The notes: generated from the letters alone by a model not told the origin. 64,000 nucleotides of DNA from Mycobacterium marinum (GCF_003391395.1 NZ_CP024190.1:682001-746000); one strand, 5' to 3'. Counted from the first letter of the stretch, positions 20,301 to 30,105 are shown. Numbers and translations: made by a program.

Positions 20301-23300
20301 AGCGGGCCGAACCCGATCTGGCCGTCGCCGCTGAGCCCGATGCCGATGTTGCCGTTGCCGGTGTTGCCGAAGCCGATGTTGCCGTTGCCGGTGTTGCCGA
20401 ACCCGATGTTGGTGTCGCCGACGTTGCCGAAGCCGATGTTGTTGAACGCCTCCGTCAACCCCGCTCCGGCGTTTCCGAACCCGATATTGCCGCTGCCGAT
20501 GTTCCCGCTGCCGAGGTTGTCGGCGCCGACGTTTCCGAATCCGACATTGAAGCTGCCGATGTTTGCGCTGCCCACGTTGAAGTCGCCGACGTTTCCGCTG
20601 CCCAGGTTCAGCTGGCCCAAATCGCCCAGGCCCGCGTTGAAGATCGTGCCGGCCGAGTCGCGCAGCACCCCCGATAGCTCCGTGCCGATGTTGAAGAAGC
20701 CCGAGAGGTTGGCCGCGTTCGGAAGATCCGCCGTGCTGGTGTTGTACCAGCCCGAGACGGTGTTGCCCAGGTTCGCCCAGCCGGAGAGTTGTTGGCCGTA
20801 GTTCTGCAAGCCGGAACTGCCGATGTCGCCGAAGCCGGTGTTCCAGAAGCCCGAATTGTTTGCGCCGACGTTTCCGAAGCCCGAGGCGGTTCCGGTGCCG
20901 GAGTTGAAGAAGCCCGACGACGGGGCCGAGGTCGAGTTTCCGAACCCGGGCGCCGCGGGGATGTCGAGCAAGACAATGCTGATGGGTCCCAAGCCGCTGC
21001 GAATCGCGACGGGGATCGAGCTGGAACCGTCGGGGTTGCCGATGTTGATATCGATGACCGGCAGAATGCCCTTGATGGTCGGGATGGTGATCGGCCCGAT
21101 CTTGAAATCGGTGATCGACAGGGCGTCGATCGTGATGGTGGGAATCGTGAAGCCGTTGAGGGCCAGGCTGCCGAGATCGAGGTAGATCGGGATGTCGACC
21201 GGGATGTTCAAATCGAAGTTGAGCACCGGGAATTCGGGAATGAAGATCTCGTAGTGGGCGCCCACTAGCCCTTGGTAGTCCCCGCGCCAGAACATGCCGT
21301 TGCTGTAGTTGCCGGAGATGAATGCGCCGGTGTTGACGTCGCCCGTGTTCGCCAGGCCGGTGTTGTAGTCACCGGTGTTGAAGAAACCGGTGTTGTAGTT
21401 GCCTGCGTTCGCCAGGCCGGTGTTGTAGTCGCCGGTGTTGAAAAAGCCGGTGTTGTAGTCGGTGGGGTTGGCCAGGCCGGTGTTGGTGTGGCCGGCGTTG
21501 TACAGACCCGTGTTGTAGTCGCCTGCGTTTGCGATGCCGGTGTTGCCGGTGCCCGGGTTCCACAGGCCCCAGTTCGTGCTGCCCGAGTTGGCGATGCCGG
21601 AATTGGCGGTCCCGGAGTTGCCGATGCCCCAGTTTGCGGTGCCGGAGTTGAAGATGCCGGTGTTGCCGGTGCCCGAGTTGAAGATGCCGGTGTTGTTGGT
21701 GCCCGAGTTGAACAGGCCGGCATTTCCGGTGCCGGAGTTCAGCCCGCCGGCGAGGTTGATACCTACCTGGTTGTCGCCGGTGAGCCCGATGCCGATGTTG
21801 TTGTTGCCAGTGTTGCCGATGCCGATGTTGTGGTCGCCGGTGTTGGCAAAGCCCTGGTTGAGACTGCCCGCGTTCCCGAAGCCGACGTTGTAGTCGCCCA
21901 GGTTTGCCAGGCCGACGTTGTAGTCGCCCAGGTTTCCCAGCCCGAAGTTGTATGTCCCGTGGTTACCGGAGAGGAAGTTGAAGCTCCCGATATTGCCGCT
22001 GCCGAAGTTGTTGGCACCGACATTGCCGAAACCGGCGTTGTTGCTGCCGATGTTTCCGTCGCCGATGTTTCCGTTGCCGAGGTTGGCGATGCCCAGGTTG
22101 CCGATTGGGTTGTCATTGAAGAACCCTGCGATGTTGGTGCCGATGTTGGCGGCGCCGGAGATGTCGGCCGGTATCGATACGCCCAGCGAGCTCGTGTTGA
22201 AAAAGCCCGAGACGCTGTTGCCTAGGTTGGACATGCCCGACACCAGATCGCCGAGGTTCTGGTAGCCCGATATTCCGGAGCTGCCCGAAGCGAGGTTGAA
22301 GAACCCGGAATTGTTGCCGCCTGTGTTACCGAACCCGGAGGCGGTGCCGCTGCCGGTGTTGAAGAAGCCCGAGGACGCAGTTGTCGTGGAGTTACCGAAA
22401 CCGGGGGCGGCCGCAATGTCGATGATCGGGATCTTGATCGGCAGCAGGCCGCCGGTGCCGACGATGTGGATCAACGGTTCCGGTCCGGTACCGATGTTGA
22501 TGTCAATTGCGGGTAGGCCCAGCTCGAGGTTGGGGAACTTGATCGCGCTGACATGGACGGCCTTGAACCCGATGCCGACGATGTCCAATTCGACGGTGGA
22601 CGCCGGGATGGTGAATCCGTCGACGGTGAAGACCCCGAGTGTGCCGGTGATGGGGATGTCGAGGTAGACCGGCACATCCAGGTTCAGTGGGATGGCGGTG
22701 TCGGGAATGGTGATCGCGTAATCGATGCCCCACAGGCCCTGATAGTCGCCCCGCCACAACAAGCCGTTGCTGTAGTTGCCCGAGATGAATGCGCCGGTGT
22801 TGACGTCGCCGGAGTTGGCAAAACCGGTGTTGTAGTTGCCGCTGTTGAGGTAGCCGGTGTTGTAGTCGCCCGGGTTGAGACCGGCCGTGTTGAAGCTTCC
22901 GGTGTTGAAGCTTCCGGTGTTGTAGTTGCCCGGGTTGCCGATTCCGGTGTTGACGTTGCCCGCATTCCACAATCCGGTGTTGATCTGACCCGAGTTGAAG
23001 ACGCCCGTATTGGTGACGCCGGTGTTGCCGATGCCCCAGTTTGCGTTGCCGGAGTTGAAGATTCCGGTGTTGTTGGTGCCGGAGTTGAAGATTCCGGTGT
23101 TGTTGGTGCCGGAGTTGAACAGTCCGGTGTTGCCGGTGCCGGAGTTCAGGCCGCCACCAAAATTGAAGCCCTGCTGGTTGTCGCCGGTGAGCCCGATACC
23201 GATGTTGTTGTTGCCGGTGTTGAACAGGCCGATGTTGTTGTTGCCGCTGTTGGCAAGGCCCTGGTTGAAGCCGCCCGCGTTGCCGAATCCGACGTTGTAG

Positions 23301-26300
23301 TCGCCGAGGTTGGACGAGCCGATGTTGTAGCCGCCCAGGTTCGCCGAGCCGACGTTGAAGTTGCCGAGGTTGGCCAAGCCGAGACTGTTGAATCCGCTGT
23401 TGCCAAGGCCCAGGTTCTCGTCGCCAAGGTTGGCAAAGCCGAGATTGAAGTCGCCGGTGTTGCCGAAGCCCACGTTGGCCTGGCCGATGTCGGCCAGTCC
23501 CAAACTGAAGGTTGACATTCCAGACGCCTGGTCGGCGAAGATGCCCGCGAGGGTGGTGCCGATGTTCGACACGCCCGAGACATTGGCGGGTGTCCCGATG
23601 CCGGTATTGAACAGGCCGGAGACGGTGTCGCCGATGTTCAGCAGACCCGATTGCAGCGAGCCGACGTTCTTGAAGCCCGATACTGCCGAGGTCCCGAAGT
23701 TCTGGAAGCCGGAGATGTCGCCGCCGAAATTCGCGATCCCCGATACCGTTCCGGTGCCGCCGTTGAAGAAACCCGATGACGGGCTGCTGGTGGAGTTGAA
23801 CAAGCCGGTGACCGCCGGGATGTCGAAGATGGTCCAGTCGACGGGGCCGAGACTGGCCGTGGCGGGGATCGACACCACCGTCGTCCCCTTGGGGTCGCCG
23901 ATGTTGAACGAAATCGCCGGACCGGTGGCCGTGATCGGGGCAAGGGTGACGGAGTCGATCGTTCCGGTCAAGACAGGTAGCGGCCCAATCGCGACGGTAA
24001 AACCGAAGTTGATGTCCTCCATCGTTATTCCGCTGTACAGCGTGTTGGTGAAGTTGGCGGTGAGCGGGATGTTGATGGGGGCGCTGGCGTCGACATGCGC
24101 TGGAATCTCCGGAACGTGGATGACATAGCTGGCGCTCACCTGGCCCTGCTGGTCGCCGCGCCAGGCGAAGCCGTTGCCCATGTCACCACTGATCAGAAGG
24201 CCGGTATCGATGTTGCCCGCGTTGGCAAAGCCGGTGCTGTAGTTGCCCGTGTTGTACCAGCCCGTGTTGTAGTCGCCCCGGTTGGCGGCGCCGGTGTTGA
24301 CGTCACCCGTGTTGAACCAGCCGGTGTTGTAGTCACCCACATTGGCGATACCGGTGTTGACCATCCCGGTGTTGAACAGGCCCGTATTGGTGCTGCCGGC
24401 GTTGCCGAATCCGGTGTTGAGGCTGCCGCTGTTGCCGATGCCCCAGTTTCCGGTGCCGGAGTTTCCGATCCCGACGTTGTTGGTGCCCGAGTTGAACAAC
24501 CCGATGTTGCCGCTGCCCGAGTTCAGCCCGCCGGCGAAATTCACGCCCCGCTGGCCAGCACCGGTAAGGCCGATGCCGATGTTGCCGTTGCCGGTGTTGC
24601 CGAAGCCGAAGTTGCCGTTGCCGGTGTTGCCGACGCCGATGTTGTTGTCGCCGGTGTTGCCGAAGCCGATGTTGTTGAACGCGTCCGTCAGCCGCGCTCC
24701 GGCGTTTCCGAACCCGATGTTGCCGCTGCCGATGTTCCCGCTGCCGAGGTTGTCGGAGCCGACGTTGCCGAATCCGAAGTTCGCGCTACCGATGTTTGCG
24801 CTGCCCACATTGAAGTCGCCGACGTTTCCGCTGCCCACGTTGAGGTGGCCCAGGTCGGCAAGGCCCAGATTCAAGATTGTTCCGTTGGCGTCGCGAAGCA
24901 CACCCGCCAGGTCGGTGCCGACGTTGAATAGACCCGAAAGATTGGCTGGTGCAGCGAGGTTCGCCGTACTGGTGTTGTAGAAGCCCGACAGCGTGTTGCC
25001 CAGGTTCGCCCAGCCTGATGCCAGCGAGCCGAAGTTTTGCACGCCCGAGTTTCCGACCGCCGCCACCCCGCTGTTCCACAGGCCCGAACTGGCGGCGCCA
25101 AAGTTGGCGAAGCCGGAGTTGCCTCCGGTGCCGGCGTTGAAAAAGCCTGACGACGGGCCGGCGGTGGTGTTTCCGAAGCCGGGCGCTGCCGGGATGTCCA
25201 GGAAGGTGATCGTGCGGCGTTCGACGGCGCCGACGATACTGATCGGTATGTTCGTGCTCGGTCCACCGAGGGCGATTGTCACGGTGGGAATCGTCAGGGT
25301 GGAGGCGCCGAGGTTGATCGGTCCCAGGAAGAACAGGCCGCCCAGATAGTAGGTCCTGGGGAAGACCGCTCCAGCCTCGCTGACTTGTATCGTGTTGCCG
25401 CCCAGCGTGTATACCTGATTCACCGGCACGATCGACTGCACATCGATGGGAATGTGCGGAGTGGTGACCGATAGGTTGATCGCGATCTGACCTTGGTTGT
25501 CGCTGGTCACGAAGAAGCCGTTGTTGTAGTTCCCGGTGTCGAAGAAGCCGGTGTTGACGTTCCCGGGGTTGTAGGAGCCCGTGTTGGTGTCACCGGGGTT
25601 GAAGTTGCCCGTGTTCGCACTACCCGCATCGAAGCTGCCGGTGTTGGTGCTGCCCACGTTGAAGCCACCGGTGTTGTAGCTGCCGTTGTTGTAGAAGCCG
25701 GTGTTGGCCGCTCCGACGTTGTGCAGGCCCGTGTTGTACTGGCCGGCGTTGCCGATACCGGTGTTCGCGGTGCCGGGATTCTCCAGGCCCCAGTTCGCAA
25801 CGCCCGCATTGAGCAGGCCCGTGTTCCCGCTGCCCGAATTTCCGATCCCGATGTTTCCGCTGCCCGAGTTGAACAGGCCGACGTTGTCGGTTCCCGAGTT
25901 GAACAAGCCCGCGTTGCCGATGCCGGAGTTCAGTGCGCCGATTCCGATCTGGCCGTCACCGGTCAGTCCGATGCCGATGTTCCCGTTGCCGGTGTTGGCG
26001 AACCCGGTGTTGTTGCTGCCGGTGTTGGCCAGACCTTGGTTGTAGCTGCCGGCGTTGCCGAAGCCGGTGTTGTAGTCACCGAGGTTTCCGAATCCGACGT
26101 TGTAGCTACCGAGGCTTGCCGAACCGATGTTGTAACTGCCGATATTGGCCGAGCCGAGGTTGAGGCTGCCGATGTTGCCGCTGCCGAAATTCGTTCCGCC
26201 GAAGTTTCCGCTGCCCAAGTTGAGGCTGCCGATGTTGCCGCTGCCGAAGATGTTGTAACTGCCGGCATTGCCGCTGCCGATGATGTTGTAGTCGCCGACG

Positions 26301-27934
26301 TTGCCGTTTCCGCCGATGTTGTAGTTGCCAACGTTGGCATTGGCCAGTATGTTTCCGACGCCGTCGTTGGCGAAGCCGATGTTGAACAGTGTTGGGCCAA
26401 GCAGGAATCCGGCTAGCTTGCTACCGGTGTTCAAGACACCGGAGATGTAGGCCGGCGTCGTTATGGGCACCAGGCTCGAGTTGAGCAAACCGGATATGGT
26501 GTTGCCCGAGTTCACCAGACCTGACTGCAGCACGCCGGTGTTGGCGAAACCCGAGTTGCCGACGGGCCCCGAGGAATCGTTGAAGAAGCCAGAGTTGTTG
26601 GCGCCGGAGTTGAAGAACCCTGAGGCGCTACCGTCGCCACTGTTGAAGAAACCCGAGGAGGGGACGGTGGTCGAGTTCCCAAAACCGGGCTCTCCGAAGA
26701 TCAGACCCTGGTTGTCGCCGCGCCAGAGGAAGCCGTTGTTGTAGTCGCCGGTGTTCAGGGCGCCGGTGTTGACATTGCCGAAGTTCGCAACGCCGGTGTT
26801 GTAGTCGCCGCGATTCAGGTAACCCGTGTTGTAGCTACCCGTGTTGAAACCGCCGGTGTTGGCATCGCCAGGGTTGAAGCCACCGGTGTTGTAGCTGCCC
26901 ACGTTGCCGATGCCGGTGTTGGCGACGCCGGCATTGAAGAAGCCGGTGTTGGCGTCACCCGAGTTGCCGATGCCGGTGTTGTAGCTGTTGCCGGAGTTCC
27001 CGATTCCCCAGTTGCCGGTTCCCGAGTTCCCAATACCGAAATTGCCGGTGCCCGAGTTGAACAACCCGATGTTGCCGCTGCCCGAGTTCAGGCCGCCGAA
27101 CCCGAATTGGCCGGTGCCGGTGAGTCCGATGCCGCGGTTGTTGTCGCCGGTGTTGCCGAAGCCGATGTTGTTGTTGCCGGTGTTGCCGAAGCCAATATTG
27201 TTGCTACCGGTATTCCCGAAGCCGATGTTGTTGAGGGCCGCTGTCAGTGCGGGCCCCGAGTTTCCGAAACCAATGTTGCCGCTGCCGATGTTGGAGCTGC
27301 CGACATTTTCCGAGCCGAGGTTTCCCGAGCCGAGGTTGTAGTCGCCGACATTTCCATTACCGAAGTTGCGGAAGCCGACGTTTGCAAAGCCCAGGTTGGC
27401 GGTGACGACCGACCCGGCGGCCTGCAGCGGGAATGGTGTCAACGCCGCGGCGATCGATTCCGCTCCGGAACGGTAGCCAAACATCGCGGCAACGTCTTGG
27501 GCCCACATCTGCTCATAGGCGGCCTCAGCGGCGGCGATCGCGGGGGCATTCTGCCCCAATAGGTTAGAGACCACCAGGGATACGAATTGGGAGCGGTTGG
27601 CGGAGATCGCGGCTGGGTGCACCGTCGCGGCCAGCGCCGCCTCGAATGCGGCCGCAGCCAATCGGACTTGCGTCGCGGCTTGCCCGGCCTGAGCTGCCGC
27701 GGTAGTCAGCCACTTCAGGTACGGCGCCGCCGCACTAGCCATCGCTGCCGACGCCGCACCCTGCCAGCCGCCGCTCACCAGATCGGTGGTTACCGACGAG
27801 AACGCCGAGGCGGCCGAGCCCAGCTCACCAGCCAGACCCTGCCAGGCATTGGCCGCCTCCAGCATCGGTCCCAGCCCGGCGCCGATGGTCAAGCGCGCCG
27901 AGTTGATCTCCGGCGGCAGCACCGCGAAATTCAT
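17384..27934 (-). CDS. Giant PPE-MPTR family protein (3516 aa), PPE8-like
   Basis: The PPE domain (about residues 1-180) starts MNFAVLPPEINSARLTIGAG with PPE at 7-9 from the ATG at 27934; an in-frame ATG at 27937 is equally possible. A WQG motif (SGGWQGAAS) and an AAEAAYEQMWAQDVAAM helix follow. The remainder is MPTR repeat in seven super-modules, each marked by an NGxxxxxD-QG anchor (near nt 26725, 25510, 24165, 22755, 21290, 19570 and 18100). Six are followed by a beta-rich non-repetitive island of about 100-135 aa; the first goes straight into PGFGNSTT. Mtb PPE8 (Rv0355c) is about 3300 aa in the same place. Probably ESX-exported and surface-associated. The neighbouring 2403-aa PPE shares domain order and super-modules, so they are tandem duplicates. 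Confidence 0.93.
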   Translation of the reverse strand: MNFAVLPPEINSARLTIGAGLGPMLEAANAWQGLAGELGSAASAFSSVTTDLVSGGWQGAASAAMASAAAPYLKWLTTAAAQAGQAATQVRLAAAAFEAALAATVHPAAISANRSQFVSLVVSNLLGQNAPAIAAAEAAYEQMWAQDVAAMFGYRSGAESIAAALTPFPLQAAGSVVTANLGFANVGFRNFGNGNVGDYNLGSGNLGSENVGSSNIGSGNIGFGNSGPALTAALNNIGFGNTGSNNIGFGNTGNNNIGFGNTGDNNRGIGLTGTGQFGFGGLNSGSGNIGLFNSGTGNFGIGNSGTGNWGIGNSGNSYNTGIGNSGDANTGFFNAGVANTGIGNVGSYNTGGFNPGDANTGGFNTGSYNTGYLNRGDYNTGVANFGNVNTGALNTGDYNNGFLWRGDNQGLIFGEPGFGNSTTVPSSGFFNSGDGSASGFFNSGANNSGFFNDSSGPVGNSGFANTGVLQSGLVNSGNTISGLLNSSLVPITTPAYISGVLNTGSKLAGFLLGPTLFNIGFANDGVGNILANANVGNYNIGGNGNVGDYNIIGSGNAGSYNIFGSGNIGSLNLGSGNFGGTNFGSGNIGSLNLGSANIGSYNIGSASLGSYNVGFGNLGDYNTGFGNAGSYNQGLANTGSNNTGFANTGNGNIGIGLTGDGQIGIGALNSGIGNAGLFNSGTDNVGLFNSGSGNIGIGNSGSGNTGLLNAGVANWGLENPGTANTGIGNAGQYNTGLHNVGAANTGFYNNGSYNTGGFNVGSTNTGSFDAGSANTGNFNPGDTNTGSYNPGNVNTGFFDTGNYNNGFFVTSDNQGQIAINLSVTTPHIPIDVQSIVPVNQVYTLGGNTIQVSEAGAVFPRTYYLGGLFFLGPINLGASTLTIPTVTIALGGPSTNIPISIVGAVERRTITFLDIPAAPGFGNTTAGPSSGFFNAGTGGNSGFANFGAASSGLWNSGVAAVGNSGVQNFGSLASGWANLGNTLSGFYNTSTANLAAPANLSGLFNVGTDLAGVLRDANGTILNLGLADLGHLNVGSGNVGDFNVGSANIGSANFGFGNVGSDNLGSGNIGSGNIGFGNAGARLTDAFNNIGFGNTGDNNIGVGNTGNGNFGFGNTGNGNIGIGLTGAGQRGVNFAGGLNSGSGNIGLFNSGTNNVGIGNSGTGNWGIGNSGSLNTGFGNAGSTNTGLFNTGMVNTGIANVGDYNTGWFNTGDVNTGAANRGDYNTGWYNTGNYSTGFANAGNIDTGLLISGDMGNGFAWRGDQQGQVSASYVIHVPEIPAHVDASAPINIPLTANFTNTLYSGITMEDINFGFTVAIGPLPVLTGTIDSVTLAPITATGPAISFNIGDPKGTTVVSIPATASLGPVDWTIFDIPAVTGLFNSTSSPSSGFFNGGTGTVSGIANFGGDISGFQNFGTSAVSGFKNVGSLQSGLLNIGDTVSGLFNTGIGTPANVSGVSNIGTTLAGIFADQASGMSTFSLGLADIGQANVGFGNTGDFNLGFANLGDENLGLGNSGFNSLGLANLGNFNVGSANLGGYNIGSSNLGDYNVGFGNAGGFNQGLANSGNNNIGLFNTGNNNIGIGLTGDNQQGFNFGGGLNSGTGNTGLFNSGTNNTGIFNSGTNNTGIFNSGNANWGIGNTGVTNTGVFNSGQINTGLWNAGNVNTGIGNPGNYNTGSFNTGSFNTAGLNPGDYNTGYLNSGNYNTGFANSGDVNTGAFISGNYSNGLLWRGDYQGLWGIDYAITIPDTAIPLNLDVPVYLDIPITGTLGVFTVDGFTIPASTVELDIVGIGFKAVHVSAIKFPNLELGLPAIDINIGTGPEPLIHIVGTGGLLPIKIPIIDIAAAPGFGNSTTTASSGFFNTGSGTASGFGNTGGNNSGFFNLASGSSGISGYQNLGDLVSGMSNLGNSVSGFFNTSSLGVSIPADISGAANIGTNIAGFFNDNPIGNLGIANLGNGNIGDGNIGSNNAGFGNVGANNFGSGNIGSFNFLSGNHGTYNFGLGNLGDYNVGLANLGDYNVGFGNAGSLNQGFANTGDHNIGIGNTGNNNIGIGLTGDNQVGINLAGGLNSGTGNAGLFNSGTNNTGIFNSGTGNTGIFNSGTANWGIGNSGTANSGIANSGSTNWGLWNPGTGNTGIANAGDYNTGLYNAGHTNTGLANPTDYNTGFFNTGDYNTGLANAGNYNTGFFNTGDYNTGLANTGDVNTGAFISGNYSNGMFWRGDYQGLVGAHYEIFIPEFPVLNFDLNIPVDIPIYLDLGSLALNGFTIPTITIDALSITDFKIGPITIPTIKGILPVIDINIGNPDGSSSIPVAIRSGLGPISIVLLDIPAAPGFGNSTSAPSSGFFNSGTGTASGFGNVGANNSGFWNTGFGDIGSSGLQNYGQQLSGWANLGNTVSGWYNTSTADLPNAANLSGFFNIGTELSGVLRDSAGTIFNAGLGDLGQLNLGSGNVGDFNVGSANIGSFNVGFGNVGADNLGSGNIGSGNIGFGNAGAGLTEAFNNIGFGNVGDTNIGFGNTGNGNIGFGNTGNGNIGIGLSGDGQIGFGPLNDGVGNAGLFNLGDFNTGLANAGNDNQGWSNTGNNNIGLFNTGDNNVGIGLTGDGRVGFGSLSSGAGNTGFFNSGTSNVGMFNSGTGNVGFFNSGTGNVGIGNMGTGGIGIGLQGDNLMGIGGLNSGSFNVGLFNSGTGNVGIGNSGTGNWGIGNSGSHNTGIGNTGSYNTGLFNSGSFNTGIANPGNFNTGLFNIGVFNTGIANPGDYNTGFYNTGDYNTGLANIGNFDTGAFITGDMANGVFWRADSIGQLSAHYAITVNRIPAFLTIDAPVNIPITGTITDISIPAVTFPKVPATGKVDLAIISGTVIAPIGPITIHGGDASAPLNTPIVIDFGTQPALQLNLGNPDGSTVVHVGGYFNFGPGQIPLIDIKPAAGFFNATTGPSSGFFNLGDGSASGFANVGANNSGIWNVATAALGNSGFQNIGSQQSGLANLGNAISGFLNTGGATPANLSGFQNIGTDLAGWYRNGPDATTFSFGIANPGFWNVGSANIGSYNLGNANIGDSNFGFGNIGSANLGSANLGGFNLGSANLGSYNFGFANTGPALSDAIGNIGFGNTGSYNIGFGNTGNGNLGFANTGDGNIGIGLTGDTTTGFGGWNSGSGNIGLFNSGTNNIGFGNSGTGNWGIGNSGSYNTGIGNTGTTNTGFFNSGMVNTGIGNAGDYNTGCYNTGDFNTGSFNPGDYNTGGFNPGNYNTGYFNEGNSNTGLANSGNVNTGAFISGNYSNGLLWRGDYQGLLGFTYESTVPAIPWNIGVHSDIDIPITGAINTITQDMFTIAEFEIPISLETTICLIYVPFVGCVLHVSVTVPITTEHVGPFVIDPSVINPQSPINTAITDTIDFSDAGTVGPATFGFNWQQSPGFFNSSDTPSSGFFNSGAGGASGLLNDAQGAVSGIGNAFLESSGFFNAGGPGLSGLQNVGTLESGWANFGNSLSGIYNTSILNLMAQAFVSGLGNTGHELSGFLNDAMA

Positions 27935-27937
27935 CAC

Positions 27938-29140
27938 CCGTCCCTAACTCAGATCCTTAACTCGAACCGTTTGACCGGTACGCGCAGTGGCGCTACAGCA
28001 TCCGCACGACCTCCCTGAGTCCGGTGCCGACAGCAGCAAGATTATTCAGTTGCGCACGGCGAAAAAGCCACTGATTTGCTCAAAAAAATCTGGGTTTCTT
28101 AATCCCGCCGGATTCGACTCGGAGTGCCGTCGGCATGCTCCAGGGTTTGGGGCAAACACGCGACGTTGACATGCGCGTTGTGCGCACCTATCGCCGAGCG
28201 AAATTCATCCAGGTATAAATAAAACTGTCAAAAATGTCGTCGAACGAGGCAAATTCGAGCACCGCAGTGTGAACGGCTTTCGGTGTTGGCTACGGGCCTG
28301 GCGCGCGCGGGCCCGCCATCGTTGCGCGTGAGGTTCAGGCCCCAGCAACCAGCGGCACCGCGCGGGCTCGAACGAGGGCGCGTTGTGCGCCAAGTCGCCC
28401 CAGGCCGGCGAAGGGACCGCCATTGCGTCGGCGATGGGGATGCTCCCGGTCGGTCGTGCGGGTGGAGGTAGCCGCGTCATTCAAGCGACTGGATCAGCCA
28501 AAATATTCATCAGTGTCGGCGCCGAATGGTGCAGTGCCCCATGGCTCCAGGGCGCCAGTACTCGAAGCTAGTTCTAGAACAATGCTCTAATCGGTAGGTG
28601 TTGGGCGCACTGTGCCACGCGACCGTAGGCGGTTCGCGCACCCCCGCGTGACGGTTCGTGCCGTGTGGTCGCAGGTATCGCGGGGCTAGGTGATCTGGCC
28701 GCTGTCGACGGCGCCTGCATCGGTCCCATCACGCGCATTGTCAGGGCTCGGAAATGTCTGAGATCGGGCCGCCCGCCGAGCGCAGCGGATGGGGAGTGCG
28801 GTGCAGCCAGCCCGAATCGAGGGGTCCGAATTCTGCGCGGCTGCCCTGTTCATTTCGGCGCCGTGGGCTTTGGTCAATATCGGCAAACGCGCCGTATCCG
28901 AGCGGTCAACGGTGATGCGCATAGATATCCGGAGTGATACTAAATGGGCTGTGCGGCAGGAAACGGAAACATCAACCCGGTATTGCAGCCTTTGTGAAAA
29001 TAACCTGGGTTTGGCAGATATTGATGGACGGCGAAGTATGCGAGCCGCGGTGATCGGTTGTTGCGCCCAGCGCTCAATTTCGGCCGCGCTCTCGATATCC
29101 GCCGCCGCGAGGCGAAACCACACTAGGCGACTTGTTCTGG
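27938..29140. other. 1.2-kb gene-poor region; likely rearrangement junction
   Basis: No convincing coding sequence was seen on either strand; the open frames here (for example 28686-29192 minus and 28789-29487 plus) show no recognisable domain and lack good ribosome binding sites. Locally AT-rich stretches occur (28075-28100, 28200-28240). GTTCTAGAAC at 28571-28580 is a perfect 10-bp palindrome followed by a related GCTCTA half-site. In Mtb the genes after PPE8 are Rv0356c, purA and so on; here the next genes belong to the far end of that block in inverted order. Confidence 0.5.
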
Positions 29141-30031
29141 CTAGACGTGGATTGAGAACACCGCGACCGCCGACTCGCCAATCGGCGCACAACGGTAGCC
29201 GCCGCGCCGGAGCGCGTCGGTCGGTGCGGCCATCGGTTCGAAGCAGATCACGTCCTCGGCGATCGGCGCGAAGATCTGCGCCGCGGGATACCCCTGTTCG
29301 AAGTGCACCTCCAGGCGGCGGCCGCCACCGGACACGGCGAACACCGCTCCCTCGGTCACCTGGTCATAACCGTCGTCAAAGGTGCTGTCGCCCAGGGGCG
29401 CTGTCTTCGCCGGCCGGTGCTCCGACTCGCCGGTGGGCAGTCCGCGCTGGTCGAGGCAGAGCTGCCGCAGCGGGGGTGTCTCGATGACCCACTCGGTGCG
29501 GGGCACACCCGGCAACTGCAGATACGGGTGGAAGCCGAAGCACAACGGCACGGTCGTGTCACCGGTTGGGGTCACCATGGTGCGCAGTGTCAGCACCCGT
29601 TCGGTCAGCCGCGCCGTCAACGACAGCACGTGCGGATACGGAAAGCTGGCCAGCAGCACCGGGTCGGCCCCGAAGTCCAGCTCTGCGGTGAGCTCGTTGC
29701 CCGATTGAGCCGTGACCCGCCAGCCGGGATAGGCGGCCAGGACCCCATGGATCGGCAAGCCGGCGGGGTCCACCCGAACCCCGTTTGCGCCGGGGTTCAG
29801 TGTTACCTCCTTGCCTTCGGCGTGATATGTGTTCTTGCCCAGTCGATTTGCCCAGGGGTACAGAATCGGTATTCCCATTGTCTTGCCCGCGGCAAGGTAG
29901 CCGTCCAGGCCGCGCCGTTGGCCGAGCAGTTGCACTCCGGCGTCGGTCAGCGAGGTGCCGATCATTCCAGCCGCGGGCACGAACTGTGCTTCCACCGATG
30001 ACAACGGGTCGCGCAGAGTTACGGCATGCAC
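29141..30031 (-). CDS. Aldose 1-epimerase family protein
   Basis: The 296-aa protein has the galactose-mutarotase fold signatures: PILYPWANRLGKNTY near residues 55-69, a GLPIHGVL segment with the expected catalytic His, CFGFHPYLQLPG with a second His, and a late FEPMAAPTDALRRGG motif where the Glu would be the general base. Enzymes of this family interconvert alpha and beta anomers of sugars. It starts at a GTG with a TAGTCT -10-like hexamer 7 nt upstream, suggesting a leaderless mRNA. It is followed on the same strand by the PPE genes after 1.2 kb and preceded by the flavohaemoglobin gene 74 bp away. The sugar substrate is unknown. Confidence 0.88.
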   Translation of the reverse strand: MHAVTLRDPLSSVEAQFVPAAGMIGTSLTDAGVQLLGQRRGLDGYLAAGKTMGIPILYPWANRLGKNTYHAEGKEVTLNPGANGVRVDPAGLPIHGVLAAYPGWRVTAQSGNELTAELDFGADPVLLASFPYPHVLSLTARLTERVLTLRTMVTPTGDTTVPLCFGFHPYLQLPGVPRTEWVIETPPLRQLCLDQRGLPTGESEHRPAKTAPLGDSTFDDGYDQVTEGAVFAVSGGGRRLEVHFEQGYPAAQIFAPIAEDVICFEPMAAPTDALRRGGYRCAPIGESAVAVFSIHV

Positions 30032-30038
30032 GCCGGCC

Positions 30039-30044
30039 AGACTA
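30039..30044 (-). promoter_or_regulatory. Putative leaderless -10 (TAGTCT) of the aldose epimerase gene
   Basis: On the minus strand TAGTCT is followed by 7 nt and then the start GTG at 30031. This matches the mycobacterial TANNNT -10 at the distance expected when the start codon is the first transcribed base. No ribosome binding site is visible. Confidence 0.5.
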
Positions 30045-30105
30045 GCCTGCGTGCCCCGCTGCGGTGGCTGAGCGCGGGGCCTTTCCTGGTAGTCGTGGCT
30101 TGCCG

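Noticed and set aside
9842..27934. CRISPR-like periodicity of short repeats
   Set aside because: Repeats are pentapeptide-coding, in frame, with no constant-length unique spacers and no cas genes.
28686..29487. Open frames in the 1.2-kb gap, partly overlapping the epimerase gene
   Set aside because: Mutually overlapping on both strands, Arg-rich composition, no recognised family.
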